Assembly (NCBI GenBank): GCA_028683025.1
Contig: JAJRAB010000006.1
Location: 1 to 6,148 of the forward strand
Direction: 5' to 3'
DNA from: Candidatus Methanomethylicus sp.
GTDB taxonomy: Archaea > Thermoproteota > Methanomethylicia > Methanomethylicales > Methanomethylicaceae
DNA: 6,148 bases
Positions 1 through 5,394 of this stretch are shown here, in pieces. The position numbers and the translations under genes were made by a program. The notes below the pieces were generated by a model. The model did not search any database, was not told where the DNA came from, and saw only the letters and a program-made list of their open reading frames with translations. Position 1 is the first letter of the stretch, and each line of letters begins with the position of its first letter.

Positions 1-90
1 TTCCTGCCCATACCTGAGGTTGTTTAAGGTCAGTATAGTAGCGATCCCCAATGCAATAATGACAGCCACCAGAACAAGCGTTCTTCTCAT
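1..90 (-). CDS. N-terminus of a membrane-anchored or exported protein (partial)
   Basis: Thirty codons are visible from an ATG at 90-88 and the frame stays open to the left edge, so the body of the protein lies outside the window. The peptide begins with two arginines and continues with about 17 hydrophobic residues (MRRTLVLVAVIIALGIATIL), then a polar stretch ending RYGQE. This is the layout of a signal peptide or N-terminal membrane anchor. An AGGTG ribosome-binding site sits at 102-98, seven bases before the ATG; the same AGGTG and seven-base spacing recur before the receiver gene, which supports this start. It is on the same strand as the Kai cluster but about 290 bases beyond its last gene, so it is probably a separate unit. 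The function cannot be named from 30 residues. Confidence 0.6.
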   Translation of the reverse strand, partial: MRRTLVLVAVIIALGIATILTLNNLRYGQE

Positions 91-382
91 TTTGCCACAC
101 CTACACAAAGATGTGTTACAAATATGATGCCATTACATTGTGTATGCCAAAATGAATAAAACATATCCCCCGCCAGTCCCTCAATATGCCGTTTACATCT
201 TCAATTAGCAATGAGCAATTATCAACGGACTATGAGCACATGAGAAGGCAGCTAGCCCAAGCTTAAGGGCAATTTGCTGGAGCCAATTATTTTGGGAGAA
301 GTTGTAACACCCGCTTCCGCAGTCCCCTAGACGATAGCCTATCTGCTCTCTCGAATTGGAACGCTTTCAACCCACCCGAGGC
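91..382. other. Intergenic region between the receiver gene and the left-edge gene
   Basis: This 292-base stretch has no convincing coding frame. It must hold the 3' end of the Kai-cluster transcript and the promoter of the left-edge gene. An AT-rich patch at about 150-170 could supply the promoter, but no box is clear enough to annotate. A short dyad, GATAG-C-CTATC, lies at 333-343. I saw no tRNA-like cloverleaf and no minus-strand T-tract that would mark a terminator for the receiver gene. Confidence 0.5.
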
Positions 383-775
383 TCAAAGCCTGGTTGTAAA
401 TTTCTGATCTATAAATGCAAACAATTCTTCGGCCCTCAAGGGCTTTGCAATGTAGGCATCAGCACCCATTTCGATTGCCCTTTCCCTGCCCTCCTCGGAA
501 GGATCGCCCGTAAGGATCACTTTGATGGATTTTGAGGAATTGCAATTCATTTTCGTCAAGATCTTCATGCCATTCATGTCAGGAAGACGGACATCGATGA
601 GCACAACGTCAAAAACTCTTTTGTCTATTTTTTCAAGAGCCTCATTTCCATTCATTGCGGTTTCTGCTTCGAACCCTCTGCTCTGGAACAGCCTGCTGAA
701 TGCGTATAGTATGAATTGATCATCGTCTATTATCAAAACAGATCGCTTTTGGTCCGCTGTTGCTCCATATTCCAA
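383..775 (-). CDS. Stand-alone response-regulator receiver (REC) protein
   Basis: This 130-residue protein is a single CheY-like receiver domain with no output domain. The acidic pocket is D17-D18-D19 (LIIDDD), the phospho-acceptor is D61 (VVLIDVRLPDMNG), the switch threonine is T89 (VILTGDP) and the conserved lysine is K111 (IAKP). All expected residues are present, so it should accept phosphate, most likely from the histidine kinase encoded just upstream. Without a DNA-binding or enzymatic domain it presumably signals by protein contact or passes phosphate onward; it cannot be a direct equivalent of cyanobacterial RpaA. The start is TTG at 775, chosen because AGGTG lies seven bases upstream and no ATG or GTG in frame precedes the first strand of the domain. 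It begins 135 bases after the kinase stop, so it may be co-transcribed or have its own promoter. Confidence 0.93.
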   Translation of the reverse strand: MEYGATADQKRSVLIIDDDQFILYAFSRLFQSRGFEAETAMNGNEALEKIDKRVFDVVLIDVRLPDMNGMKILTKMNCNSSKSIKVILTGDPSEEGRERAIEMGADAYIAKPLRAEELFAFIDQKFTTRL

Positions 776-782
776 AGAATTG

Positions 783-787
783 CACCT
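783..787 (-). promoter_or_regulatory. Ribosome-binding site AGGTG supporting a TTG start
   Basis: The minus strand reads AGGTG, then seven bases, then TTG at 775. The left-edge gene uses the same AGGTG and spacing before an ATG (102-98, start at 90). The agreement argues that TTG is the true start of the receiver gene. Confidence 0.6.
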
Positions 788-844
788 GTTGGCAAAATTT
801 TATTGCATGCTTATTCCTATCAATTAAATAACTGATTCTGTCCT

Positions 845-860
845 TAAAATATGTATTTTA
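845..860. repeat. AT-rich inverted repeat between kinase and receiver genes
   Basis: TAAAATA at 845-851 and TATTTTA at 854-860 form a perfect seven-base dyad around a two-base spacer. It lies 85 bases upstream of the receiver start. Read on the minus strand it contains TAAAATACAT, close to the TAAATACAA element before kaiC and kaiB1. It may be a promoter or operator for the receiver gene, but AT-rich dyads are frequent by chance. Confidence 0.35.
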
Positions 861-910
861 CAAGATTAAACTAAATGAATTTGAACCGCGCCTTCCCCCA
901 GATTTTTTTA

Positions 911-2344
911 TCAGTTTGGGGGCAAATATACGATGAATTTTGTTCCCTTTCCAACTTGGCTTTCGAAGGTCACAGTGCCATTCAAAGCCTCGGTCATTCT
1001 CTTGACCACAGCCAGGCCAAATCCCTGGCCTTTGGATTTTGTCGTAAATAAGGGCATGAAAATCTTGAGCTGAGCCTCTGGAGCGATTCCAGTACCTGTG
1101 TCATCTATCTCAATCCCTACGCCCTTCCCTTTTGGGTAGGCGCGGATTGTCAGTCTTCCACCTTCAGGCATGGCTTGGATGGAATTTTTTACGAGGTTAT
1201 TCAAGATGCGTCTTAGAAAAACCTCGTCGGTTATAATCTTCAAGTCATCGCTAATCTGGCACAAAACCTCAATATTCTGCGGCTTGCTGCTTTTCGATAT
1301 AACTTCGTTGCAAAGAAATTCGAGGTCAACTTCCTGCATTACTGGCTTCAGCGGCCTGGCATAATCCTGCAGATCCAGGACAATCTTGTTAATGTAATCT
1401 ATGTTCTTTTCAATGCTAGACAAACTATCTATTATGTTTGCTCTGGCTTTCCCATCAGGGATTTTGAGCAGTTCAAATTTTGCCAAATCGATCTCACTCA
1501 CGATTGCCTGCAGCGGATTGCGTATGTCGTGCCCAACCATCCCCGCTGTTGTGCCGATGGTCGCAAACCTTTCAGCTGCTTTAAGCTTGTTTAGTCTCTC
1601 CTGGGCAAGCTGCTCCATCCTGCTGGCATACTCCTCAACCTCAATTGCCTTCTCTTCGAGTTTTTTATGCAAAACCTCCAATTCTTCCATTTTCAGGCGA
1701 GCAAACTTCTCAGATGCCTTGAGAGCCTCTTCAGTTTTTTTGCGTTCAGTTACCTCACGTTCCAAGTTAGCTGTATAGAGCTTGACCTCTTCTTCCATAT
1801 GCTTAGTTAGGTCAGTTATGATTAGGGCTGAAGCACTAACTGAACCAAAAGTAATCTTATAAACTGATACTTGTGTGGGAATTGTTCGTTTGTTCGTTGT
1901 TTGAAAAGCCATTTGGAATTTTTCTTTGATTAGGTCAGCCTTAATGCTTGAAATTAATTGAGCAAAGGTGCTTGCGCTACCCTCAGATATCCAAATTGCA
2001 ATATTGTTGCCCATTATCTTATCTATCGGGGTATCAATCAACTTCGAAAATCCCTTGTTGCAGTAAAGGATTGTTCCAACGCTGGAAAGGATCACAGCCC
2101 CCTCTTCCATATCTTCGATTAAATTACGATAAGGCTCTTCAGAGCCTTTGAGCATGTAAATTTGATTGCCCCTTGGCGTATGCCTAACTATACTGTCTAC
2201 AGTGCCATTTACTATTGCATCAATTGTTTCTTTCAATTCTTGAAAATTATCCTTTGTTTCTTTCAGCTCGTTCTCCAGGGATTGGCATTTCTCCTCCAGC
2301 TCTTCATATGACTGCTGAGCTCTTCGGCCAGCCATATGCGTCAT
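911..2344 (-). CDS. Cytoplasmic PAS-domain sensor histidine kinase of the Kai cluster
   Basis: The 477-residue protein has a short N-terminal coiled coil (about 10-45), a linker and PAS domain (about 45-180, with EEGAVILSSVGTILYCNKGF at 80-99), a long coiled coil (about 181-260), a HisKA dimerisation domain with phospho-acceptor H272 in GHDIRNPLQ, and a HATPase_c domain. The ATP lid elements are visible: N-box N387 (NNLVKNSIQAM), G1 box DDTGTGI (414-420), FTTKSKGQGFGLA with G439, G441 and G443. There are no membrane segments, so it should sense a cytosolic cue, perhaps KaiC or KaiB state. It lacks the KaiB-like N-terminal domain of SasA. Its ATG overlaps the kaiB2 stop as ATGA, implying translational coupling. 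GGAG at 2351-2348 is only three bases from this ATG; a second in-frame ATG at 2335 is an alternative start. The likely phosphate receiver is the downstream REC protein. Confidence 0.93.
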   Translation of the reverse strand: MTHMAGRRAQQSYEELEEKCQSLENELKETKDNFQELKETIDAIVNGTVDSIVRHTPRGNQIYMLKGSEEPYRNLIEDMEEGAVILSSVGTILYCNKGFSKLIDTPIDKIMGNNIAIWISEGSASTFAQLISSIKADLIKEKFQMAFQTTNKRTIPTQVSVYKITFGSVSASALIITDLTKHMEEEVKLYTANLEREVTERKKTEEALKASEKFARLKMEELEVLHKKLEEKAIEVEEYASRMEQLAQERLNKLKAAERFATIGTTAGMVGHDIRNPLQAIVSEIDLAKFELLKIPDGKARANIIDSLSSIEKNIDYINKIVLDLQDYARPLKPVMQEVDLEFLCNEVISKSSKPQNIEVLCQISDDLKIITDEVFLRRILNNLVKNSIQAMPEGGRLTIRAYPKGKGVGIEIDDTGTGIAPEAQLKIFMPLFTTKSKGQGFGLAVVKRMTEALNGTVTFESQVGKGTKFIVYLPPN

Positions 2345-2688
2345 TTTCTCCTTGGCTGTAAATTCAATGCAACCAAAATTCGCTCCCTCTCGCTCAAATC
2401 GCCAACGATTTTTCTAATAGGCAAAGGAAGTTCTTTAACTAGTGTTGGGGTAGCAACGATGTCCTTCTTCGCCACCGATTCCGGTTGTTGGCTAATGTCT
2501 ATTACTTCAAGTTTGTAGCGCCCTGAAAGCTCATCATCGCAAATCTTATTCAGATTTTCAATGGCCTGCAGTGACCGGGACGTCATCCCCGAAATATACA
2601 GCCTCAGAATATAGTTACTCGCCCCAATTTTCTTTGCAGCCTGCTTGAATTCTTTGAAAGAGTCTTTGACTGGGTTGTTGCTAATCAC
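2341..2688 (-). CDS. kaiB: KaiB-family protein, second divergent copy
   Basis: This 115-residue protein is a thioredoxin-like KaiB. The core runs from YILRLYISG (26-34) through LEVIDI (60-65), VATPTLVKELPLP (78-90) with the characteristic proline, to IRKIVGDLSERERILVALNL (91-110), which includes the conserved G96-D97 pair of the fold-switching region. It carries about 20 extra N-terminal residues rich in lysine compared with cyanobacterial KaiB and lacks the acidic C-terminal tail, ending in a basic QPRRK. The first copy's KNPQLAE block is replaced here by QQPESVAKKD, so this copy is the more divergent and may have a specialised partner. The start is GTG at 2688, 14 bases after the kaiB1 stop, with a purine-rich ribosome-binding site in that gap. 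Its TGA overlaps the kinase ATG. In bacteria KaiB binds the KaiC CI ring; whether this copy binds KaiC or the kinase is inference. Confidence 0.92.
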   Translation of the reverse strand: MISNNPVKDSFKEFKQAAKKIGASNYILRLYISGMTSRSLQAIENLNKICDDELSGRYKLEVIDISQQPESVAKKDIVATPTLVKELPLPIRKIVGDLSERERILVALNLQPRRK

Positions 2689-2692
2689 TATT

Positions 2693-2700
2693 CCCCCCTC
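2693..2700 (-). promoter_or_regulatory. Ribosome-binding site deciding the GTG start of kaiB2
   Basis: The minus strand reads GAGGGGGG immediately after the kaiB1 stop codon and four bases before GTG at 2688. The next downstream in-frame ATG (codon 35) would destroy the KaiB core, so GTG with this site is the sensible start. Confidence 0.5.
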
Positions 2701-2702
2701 TT

Positions 2703-3020
2703 CTATTTCTTTTTGGTTTGAATATCCAGCCCAATAAGCACACGCTCAGTATTGGAGAGGTCACCAATTATCTTTCGTAAGGGCGGAGGCAATTTTCGCA
2801 CGAGCGTTGGGATAGCCAAAATCTGGTCACCCTCAGCTAACTGCGGATTCTTAAGCAAATCAATAACCTCGATTTTGTATCTATTTTTCAGGTGCTCCTC
2901 TGCAATCCTCTCAAGGTTATGGAATGCTTCTATTGACTTTTCAGTCTGGCCTGCTACATAGAGGCGCAAATTGTACACTTCATTTTCAGCCGGTGGCGAG
3001 CAATTTCCCTTCGGACTCAT
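2703..3020 (-). CDS. kaiB: KaiB-family clock protein, canonical copy
   Basis: This 105-residue protein is close to cyanobacterial KaiB in length and sequence. It shows NLRLYVAGQTEKSIEAFHNL (17-36), YKIEVIDLLKNPQLAEGDQI (48-67), the IPTLVRKLPPPLRKIIG block (70-86) and DLSNTERVLIGLDI (87-100). The conserved G86-D87 and the PTL proline belong to the region that refolds when KaiB binds the KaiC CI domain in characterised systems. It has no acidic C-terminal extension and ends in QTKKK. The ATG at 3020 is 85 bases after the kaiC stop. No strong Shine-Dalgarno site is seen, but a TATA-like box lies in the gap, so it may be expressed both with kaiC and separately. It probably is the main KaiC-binding KaiB; the canonical residues support this, but the interaction is inferred from the family. 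Confidence 0.95.
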   Translation of the reverse strand: MSPKGNCSPPAENEVYNLRLYVAGQTEKSIEAFHNLERIAEEHLKNRYKIEVIDLLKNPQLAEGDQILAIPTLVRKLPPPLRKIIGDLSNTERVLIGLDIQTKKK

Positions 3021-3064
3021 ATGGGTTGCCCTTCAATTTCTATACTGCCTAAATGACATTTTAC

Positions 3065-3075
3065 ATACATTGTAT
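3065..3075. repeat. Inverted repeat overlapping the kaiB1 TATA-like box
   Basis: ATACA-T-TGTAT is an 11-base dyad that abuts and partly overlaps the TATAAATA box read on the minus strand. Pairing continues one position beyond a mismatch on either side. A regulator binding here would block TBP at this box, so it is a candidate operator; no regulator is identified. Confidence 0.3.
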
Positions 3076-3080
3076 TTATA
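3073..3080 (-). promoter_or_regulatory. Archaeal-type TATA box, internal promoter candidate for kaiB1
   Basis: The minus strand reads TATAAATA within the 85-base kaiC-kaiB1 gap. With the usual archaeal spacing of about 26 bases, transcription would start near 3050 and give a leader of about 30 bases before ATG at 3020. The purine-rich GGGAAGGGG upstream is not a clear BRE. This would let the two kaiB genes, the kinase and perhaps the receiver be expressed independently of kaiC. Confidence 0.45.
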
Positions 3081-3105
3081 CATCCCCTTCCCAAGAGCCA
3101 AGCCG

Positions 3106-4824
3106 TTATTTTGAGACCGTTCCATTGACCTTGCGCATCTTTACCATCCCTGCTCTTTCATCAGCAAGAGTTTTTTGCTTAAATTTGGCTTCATTTATTC
3201 TCTTCCTAATTTCAGCTTCATTGGCATCCAGCTCTGCCTGCAGGCTCTCGATTTGGGATTTCGCCATCTTGCGCTTCCACTCGAGTTCCAGTCCCAGAGC
3301 ATTAATCTCATCCTGCCTCAAAACAGCGTTCGCTTTCTCTTCTGCCTCCAGAGCCGCGCGGGCTGACCCGGTGAGCACGTCGCTTGGACCTGTATAGATG
3401 TCAAGCAGATTTATCCCATTTTTACATATCAGGAATTCTCTTATTTGGTTAGAATGGGCCATTCCTCTTGATTTCAAAACGTAAAGCCCCCTGTTTCTCT
3501 CTCCTCTAAGTTCTATATCCCTGAGCAAAATCCATGAGTCCATGAGTGATGAAATCTCAGATTGTGTGGCTTCGATCCTACCGCCCAAATGTGTCAGGTT
3601 GGTGAACAGCGCTGTAATTTGCTTACCCTTCAGGTAATCGATCAATCGTGTGAGCATTGATTTGACATCTGCCGGCAAACCTACGGTTACCAGGTTCGTG
3701 ATTGGATCAATGATTGCAACAGAAGGATTGAACTCTTCTATTATCTTGTGTATGCTTACAAGATGAGTTTCCAGGCCATAGTACGTGGAACGCACGGCGC
3801 TCATCTTAAGGAGCCCCTTGTCAATCCACTGCCGAAGGTCAATTCCTATTGATCCCATATTGCGGATCACTTGATCAGGCGCTTCCTCGAAAGTCACGTA
3901 GAGGCACTTCTCTCCGTTTTGGCATACCGAGTTGGCGAAGGTGAGCGCAAAACTGCTTTTTCCAGTTCCTGCTGATCCAGAAATGAGGATACTGGTCCCC
4001 TTGTAGTATCCCTTTCCACCTAGCATTGCATCCAACCGAGGGATACCCGTGGAGATACGTTCTTTGGAGGCGAGATAATCAAGCTTGATGGATGTTATTG
4101 GGAGAATGGATATGCCGTGTTCATCGATAAGGTACGGATACTCGTTTGTGCCATGCATGGAACCCCTGTACTTGGCAACCCTCAGGCGCCTTGTTGAAAT
4201 CTGGTCATTGATTCTATGGTCCAGCACAATCAAGCAGTCTGAGACATATTCCTCCAACCCATATCTTGTCAATGTTTCTGTACCGCGCTCTGCCGTAACT
4301 ATTGCTGAGACACCTTTGTCTTCCAACCACTTGAAAAGCCTGCGCAACTCGGCACGCAGTAAGTTTTCATTCGAAAAGCCTGCAAAAATAGCCTCTAGGG
4401 TATCTAGCACAACCCTTTTGGCGCCTATGGAGTCAATGGCATACCCTAGCCGAACAAACAAGCCTTCAAGATCATATTCCCCCGTCTCCTCAATCTCCTT
4501 CCGCTCGATGTAAATGTGATCTATGTGAAGCTTCTTTTGCTTGATGAGACTGTTCACCCTAAAGCCAAGCGAAGAAGTATTTTGCGCCAATTTCTTTTTT
4601 GTCTCTTCGAATGCCACAAATACGCCCGGCTCACCGTACATATTTGCTCCGTTGACGAGATATTGCATCCCAAAAAGGGTCTTACCCGTTCCAGGACCGC
4701 CGACGATAATGGTAATTCGCCCCTTGGGCAACCCGCCCTCCGTGATTTGGTCAAACCCCTGAATGCCTGTTTGGCTCTTTAGCAGAAATTCTTCTCCAGG
4801 CTCAACTTGTCGCATCATGATCAC
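3106..4824 (-). CDS. kaiC: KaiC-family double RecA-like ATPase/autokinase with coiled-coil tail
   Basis: The 572-residue protein contains both KaiC ATPase halves. CI (about 15-245) has Walker A GGPGTGKT (42-49), catalytic E73-E74, Walker B ending at D141, and YRGSMHGTNEYPYLI (219-233). CII (about 255-478) has Walker A GSAGTGKS (283-290), E313-E314, Walker B D373, and KSRGMAH (451-457). The autophosphorylation segment reads ATQSEISSLMDS; alignment by eye with cyanobacterial TESHISTITDT places S425-S426 at the S431/T432 positions and T420 at T426. After 478 the cyanobacterial A-loop and KaiA-binding tail are replaced by a charged coiled coil of about 90 residues (482-572), as in many non-cyanobacterial KaiC proteins. 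It should form a hexamer in the cytosol, hydrolyse ATP and autophosphorylate, with KaiB binding CI. The start is GTG at 4824; ATGs at 4818 and 4815 are equally possible and no Shine-Dalgarno site precedes any of them. Confidence 0.96.
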   Translation of the reverse strand: MIMMRQVEPGEEFLLKSQTGIQGFDQITEGGLPKGRITIIVGGPGTGKTLFGMQYLVNGANMYGEPGVFVAFEETKKKLAQNTSSLGFRVNSLIKQKKLHIDHIYIERKEIEETGEYDLEGLFVRLGYAIDSIGAKRVVLDTLEAIFAGFSNENLLRAELRRLFKWLEDKGVSAIVTAERGTETLTRYGLEEYVSDCLIVLDHRINDQISTRRLRVAKYRGSMHGTNEYPYLIDEHGISILPITSIKLDYLASKERISTGIPRLDAMLGGKGYYKGTSILISGSAGTGKSSFALTFANSVCQNGEKCLYVTFEEAPDQVIRNMGSIGIDLRQWIDKGLLKMSAVRSTYYGLETHLVSIHKIIEEFNPSVAIIDPITNLVTVGLPADVKSMLTRLIDYLKGKQITALFTNLTHLGGRIEATQSEISSLMDSWILLRDIELRGERNRGLYVLKSRGMAHSNQIREFLICKNGINLLDIYTGPSDVLTGSARAALEAEEKANAVLRQDEINALGLELEWKRKMAKSQIESLQAELDANEAEIRKRINEAKFKQKTLADERAGMVKMRKVNGTVSK

Positions 4825-4846
4825 TACAAAGTGTTATTTGTTGATC

Positions 4847-4852
4847 TTTATA
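4847..4852 (-). promoter_or_regulatory. TATA-like box for kaiC (leaderless option)
   Basis: The minus strand reads TATAAAG, with its first T 28 bases upstream of the kaiC GTG. Standard archaeal spacing would start transcription at or next to the start codon, giving a leaderless mRNA, which fits the absence of a ribosome-binding site. A competing box lies further upstream at about 4873-4882. Confidence 0.45.
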
Positions 4853-4870
4853 GGGTATAGTAAGCAAAAG

Positions 4871-4882
4871 TTGTATTTAAAA
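4871..4882 (-). promoter_or_regulatory. Upstream TATA-like element TTTAAATACAA of kaiC
   Basis: The minus strand reads TTTAAATACAA. The nine-base part TAAATACAA recurs exactly before kaiB1 (3078-3070), at 55-61 bases from the kaiC start options and 58 bases from the kaiB1 start. It could be a second kaiC promoter with transcription starting near 4850, or a shared regulatory element. Confidence 0.35.
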
Positions 4883-4913
4883 TTTCAAGATAGCCCGTGC
4901 TCAGTACCATTGG

Positions 4914-4927
4914 CCAATTTTGATTGG
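4914..4927. repeat. CCAAT...ATTGG inverted repeat upstream of kaiC
   Basis: CCAAT at 4914-4918 and ATTGG at 4923-4927 are separated by four bases. It lies directly before a larger inverted repeat that also begins with CCAATT, about 90 bases upstream of kaiC. A paired operator for a kaiC regulator is possible but unproven. Confidence 0.3.
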
Positions 4928-4931
4928 GACG

Positions 4932-4962
4932 TGCTTGCCAATTGTTCCTAATTGCTCAAGCA
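4932..4962. repeat. Interrupted 11-bp inverted repeat upstream of kaiC
   Basis: TGCTTG (4932-4937) pairs with CAAGCA (4957-4962), and CAATT (4939-4943) pairs with AATTG (4950-4954), around a six-base loop GTTCCT with a one-versus-two-base internal bulge. The dyad is too far upstream of kaiC to lie in the mRNA if either TATA-like box is used, so an operator on DNA, or a hairpin near the 5' end of a plus-strand transcript, are the options. Confidence 0.45.
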
Positions 4963-4989
4963 TATTTAGTTTTCATACACAGATTGGAT

Positions 4990-5270
4990 CGGGCTGAGCC
5001 CCAGGTAATGGTTTGCTGGAGCTTTATGGATCGATGCCGCTTCACTTCATTAGGTTAGACCCAGGTGTCCAGCATCCTGCATTCCCGGTCCTTGTAGGAC
5101 GGCCCCCAAAGCCCAGAAGGCCTGGGGCCAGCAGCAAAACCCTTGAAACAGTATAAAGTGCAAGCAGATAGAGAAGACATTGAAGCATCTGAATAATTTG
5201 TTTAGAATCAAAATTGATTTCGATGATAAACCCTTTCATTGGGTTTGGAGGTTAAATTTTATTTTTTTCA
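4990..5270 (+). ncRNA. Candidate uncharacterised structured RNA (tentative)
   Basis: The segment 4990-5140 is visibly richer in G and C than the flanks and offers several complementary pairs: GCCCCAGG (4998-5005) with CCTGGGGC (5121-5128), GTCCT-TGT-AGGAC near 5088-5100, and GGCCCC (5101-5106) with GGGGCC in the same downstream block. These are alternatives, not one confirmed fold. A hairpin AAACCC/GGGTTT (5228-5246) followed by a T-rich tract to 5268 resembles a plus-strand terminator although no plus-strand gene ends here. It does not match tRNA, 5S rRNA, SRP RNA or RNase P RNA landmarks that I know. The boundaries and even the existence of a transcript are guesses. Confidence 0.2.
5228..5268 (+). 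terminator. Hairpin plus T-rich tract, orphan terminator-like signal
   Basis: AAACCC (5228-5233) and GGGTTT (5241-5246) form a six-base stem with a seven-base loop, followed within about six bases by TTAAATTTTATTTTTTT. On the plus strand this has the form of a terminator. A second, bulged pairing exists between GGAGGTT (5247-5253) and AACCCTCC (5273-5280). No plus-strand coding gene lies upstream. Confidence 0.3.
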
Positions 5271-5394
5271 TCAACCCTCCCCTCTAGGGACCTCATCTAA
5301 ATTGACCATTCGATGGCTTTGTTATGGATTTGGCTTTCCCAAAGAAAGGCAGGCTCAAGCAATCCATGGAACTATTATTTAAAGCATTGATAAA

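Noticed and set aside
300..375. Possible tRNA T-arm (GTTCCAATTC on the minus strand)
   Set aside because: The neighbouring bases do not form the T-stem, and no acceptor or anticodon stems could be drawn.
1401..1778. 125-codon plus-strand open frame
   Set aside because: It lies wholly antisense to the histidine kinase coiled coil and HisKA region; its serine/leucine-rich product is the usual shadow of such a gene, with no ribosome-binding site or recognisable domain.
4085..4513. 142-codon plus-strand open frame
   Set aside because: It is antisense to the KaiC CI domain, whose motifs are intact on the minus strand; the product shows no domain.
273..5022. Exact 11-base repeat TTTGCTGGAGC at 273-283 and 5012-5022
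   Set aside because: A few 11-base repeats are expected by chance in 6 kb, and the flanks do not match.
5080..5140. Resemblance of CCCAGAAGGCCTGGGGCCAG to the SRP RNA S-domain loop
   Set aside because: The conserved GGAAG...GCAG tetraloop context and the long helices on either side are missing.
5042..5239. 65-codon minus-strand open frame with a hydrophobic stretch in the long intergenic region
   Set aside because: It has no ribosome-binding site. The hydrophobic part looks membrane-like, but the second half reads as translated GC-rich non-coding DNA. A leaderless start behind TAAAATTT is possible but weak.
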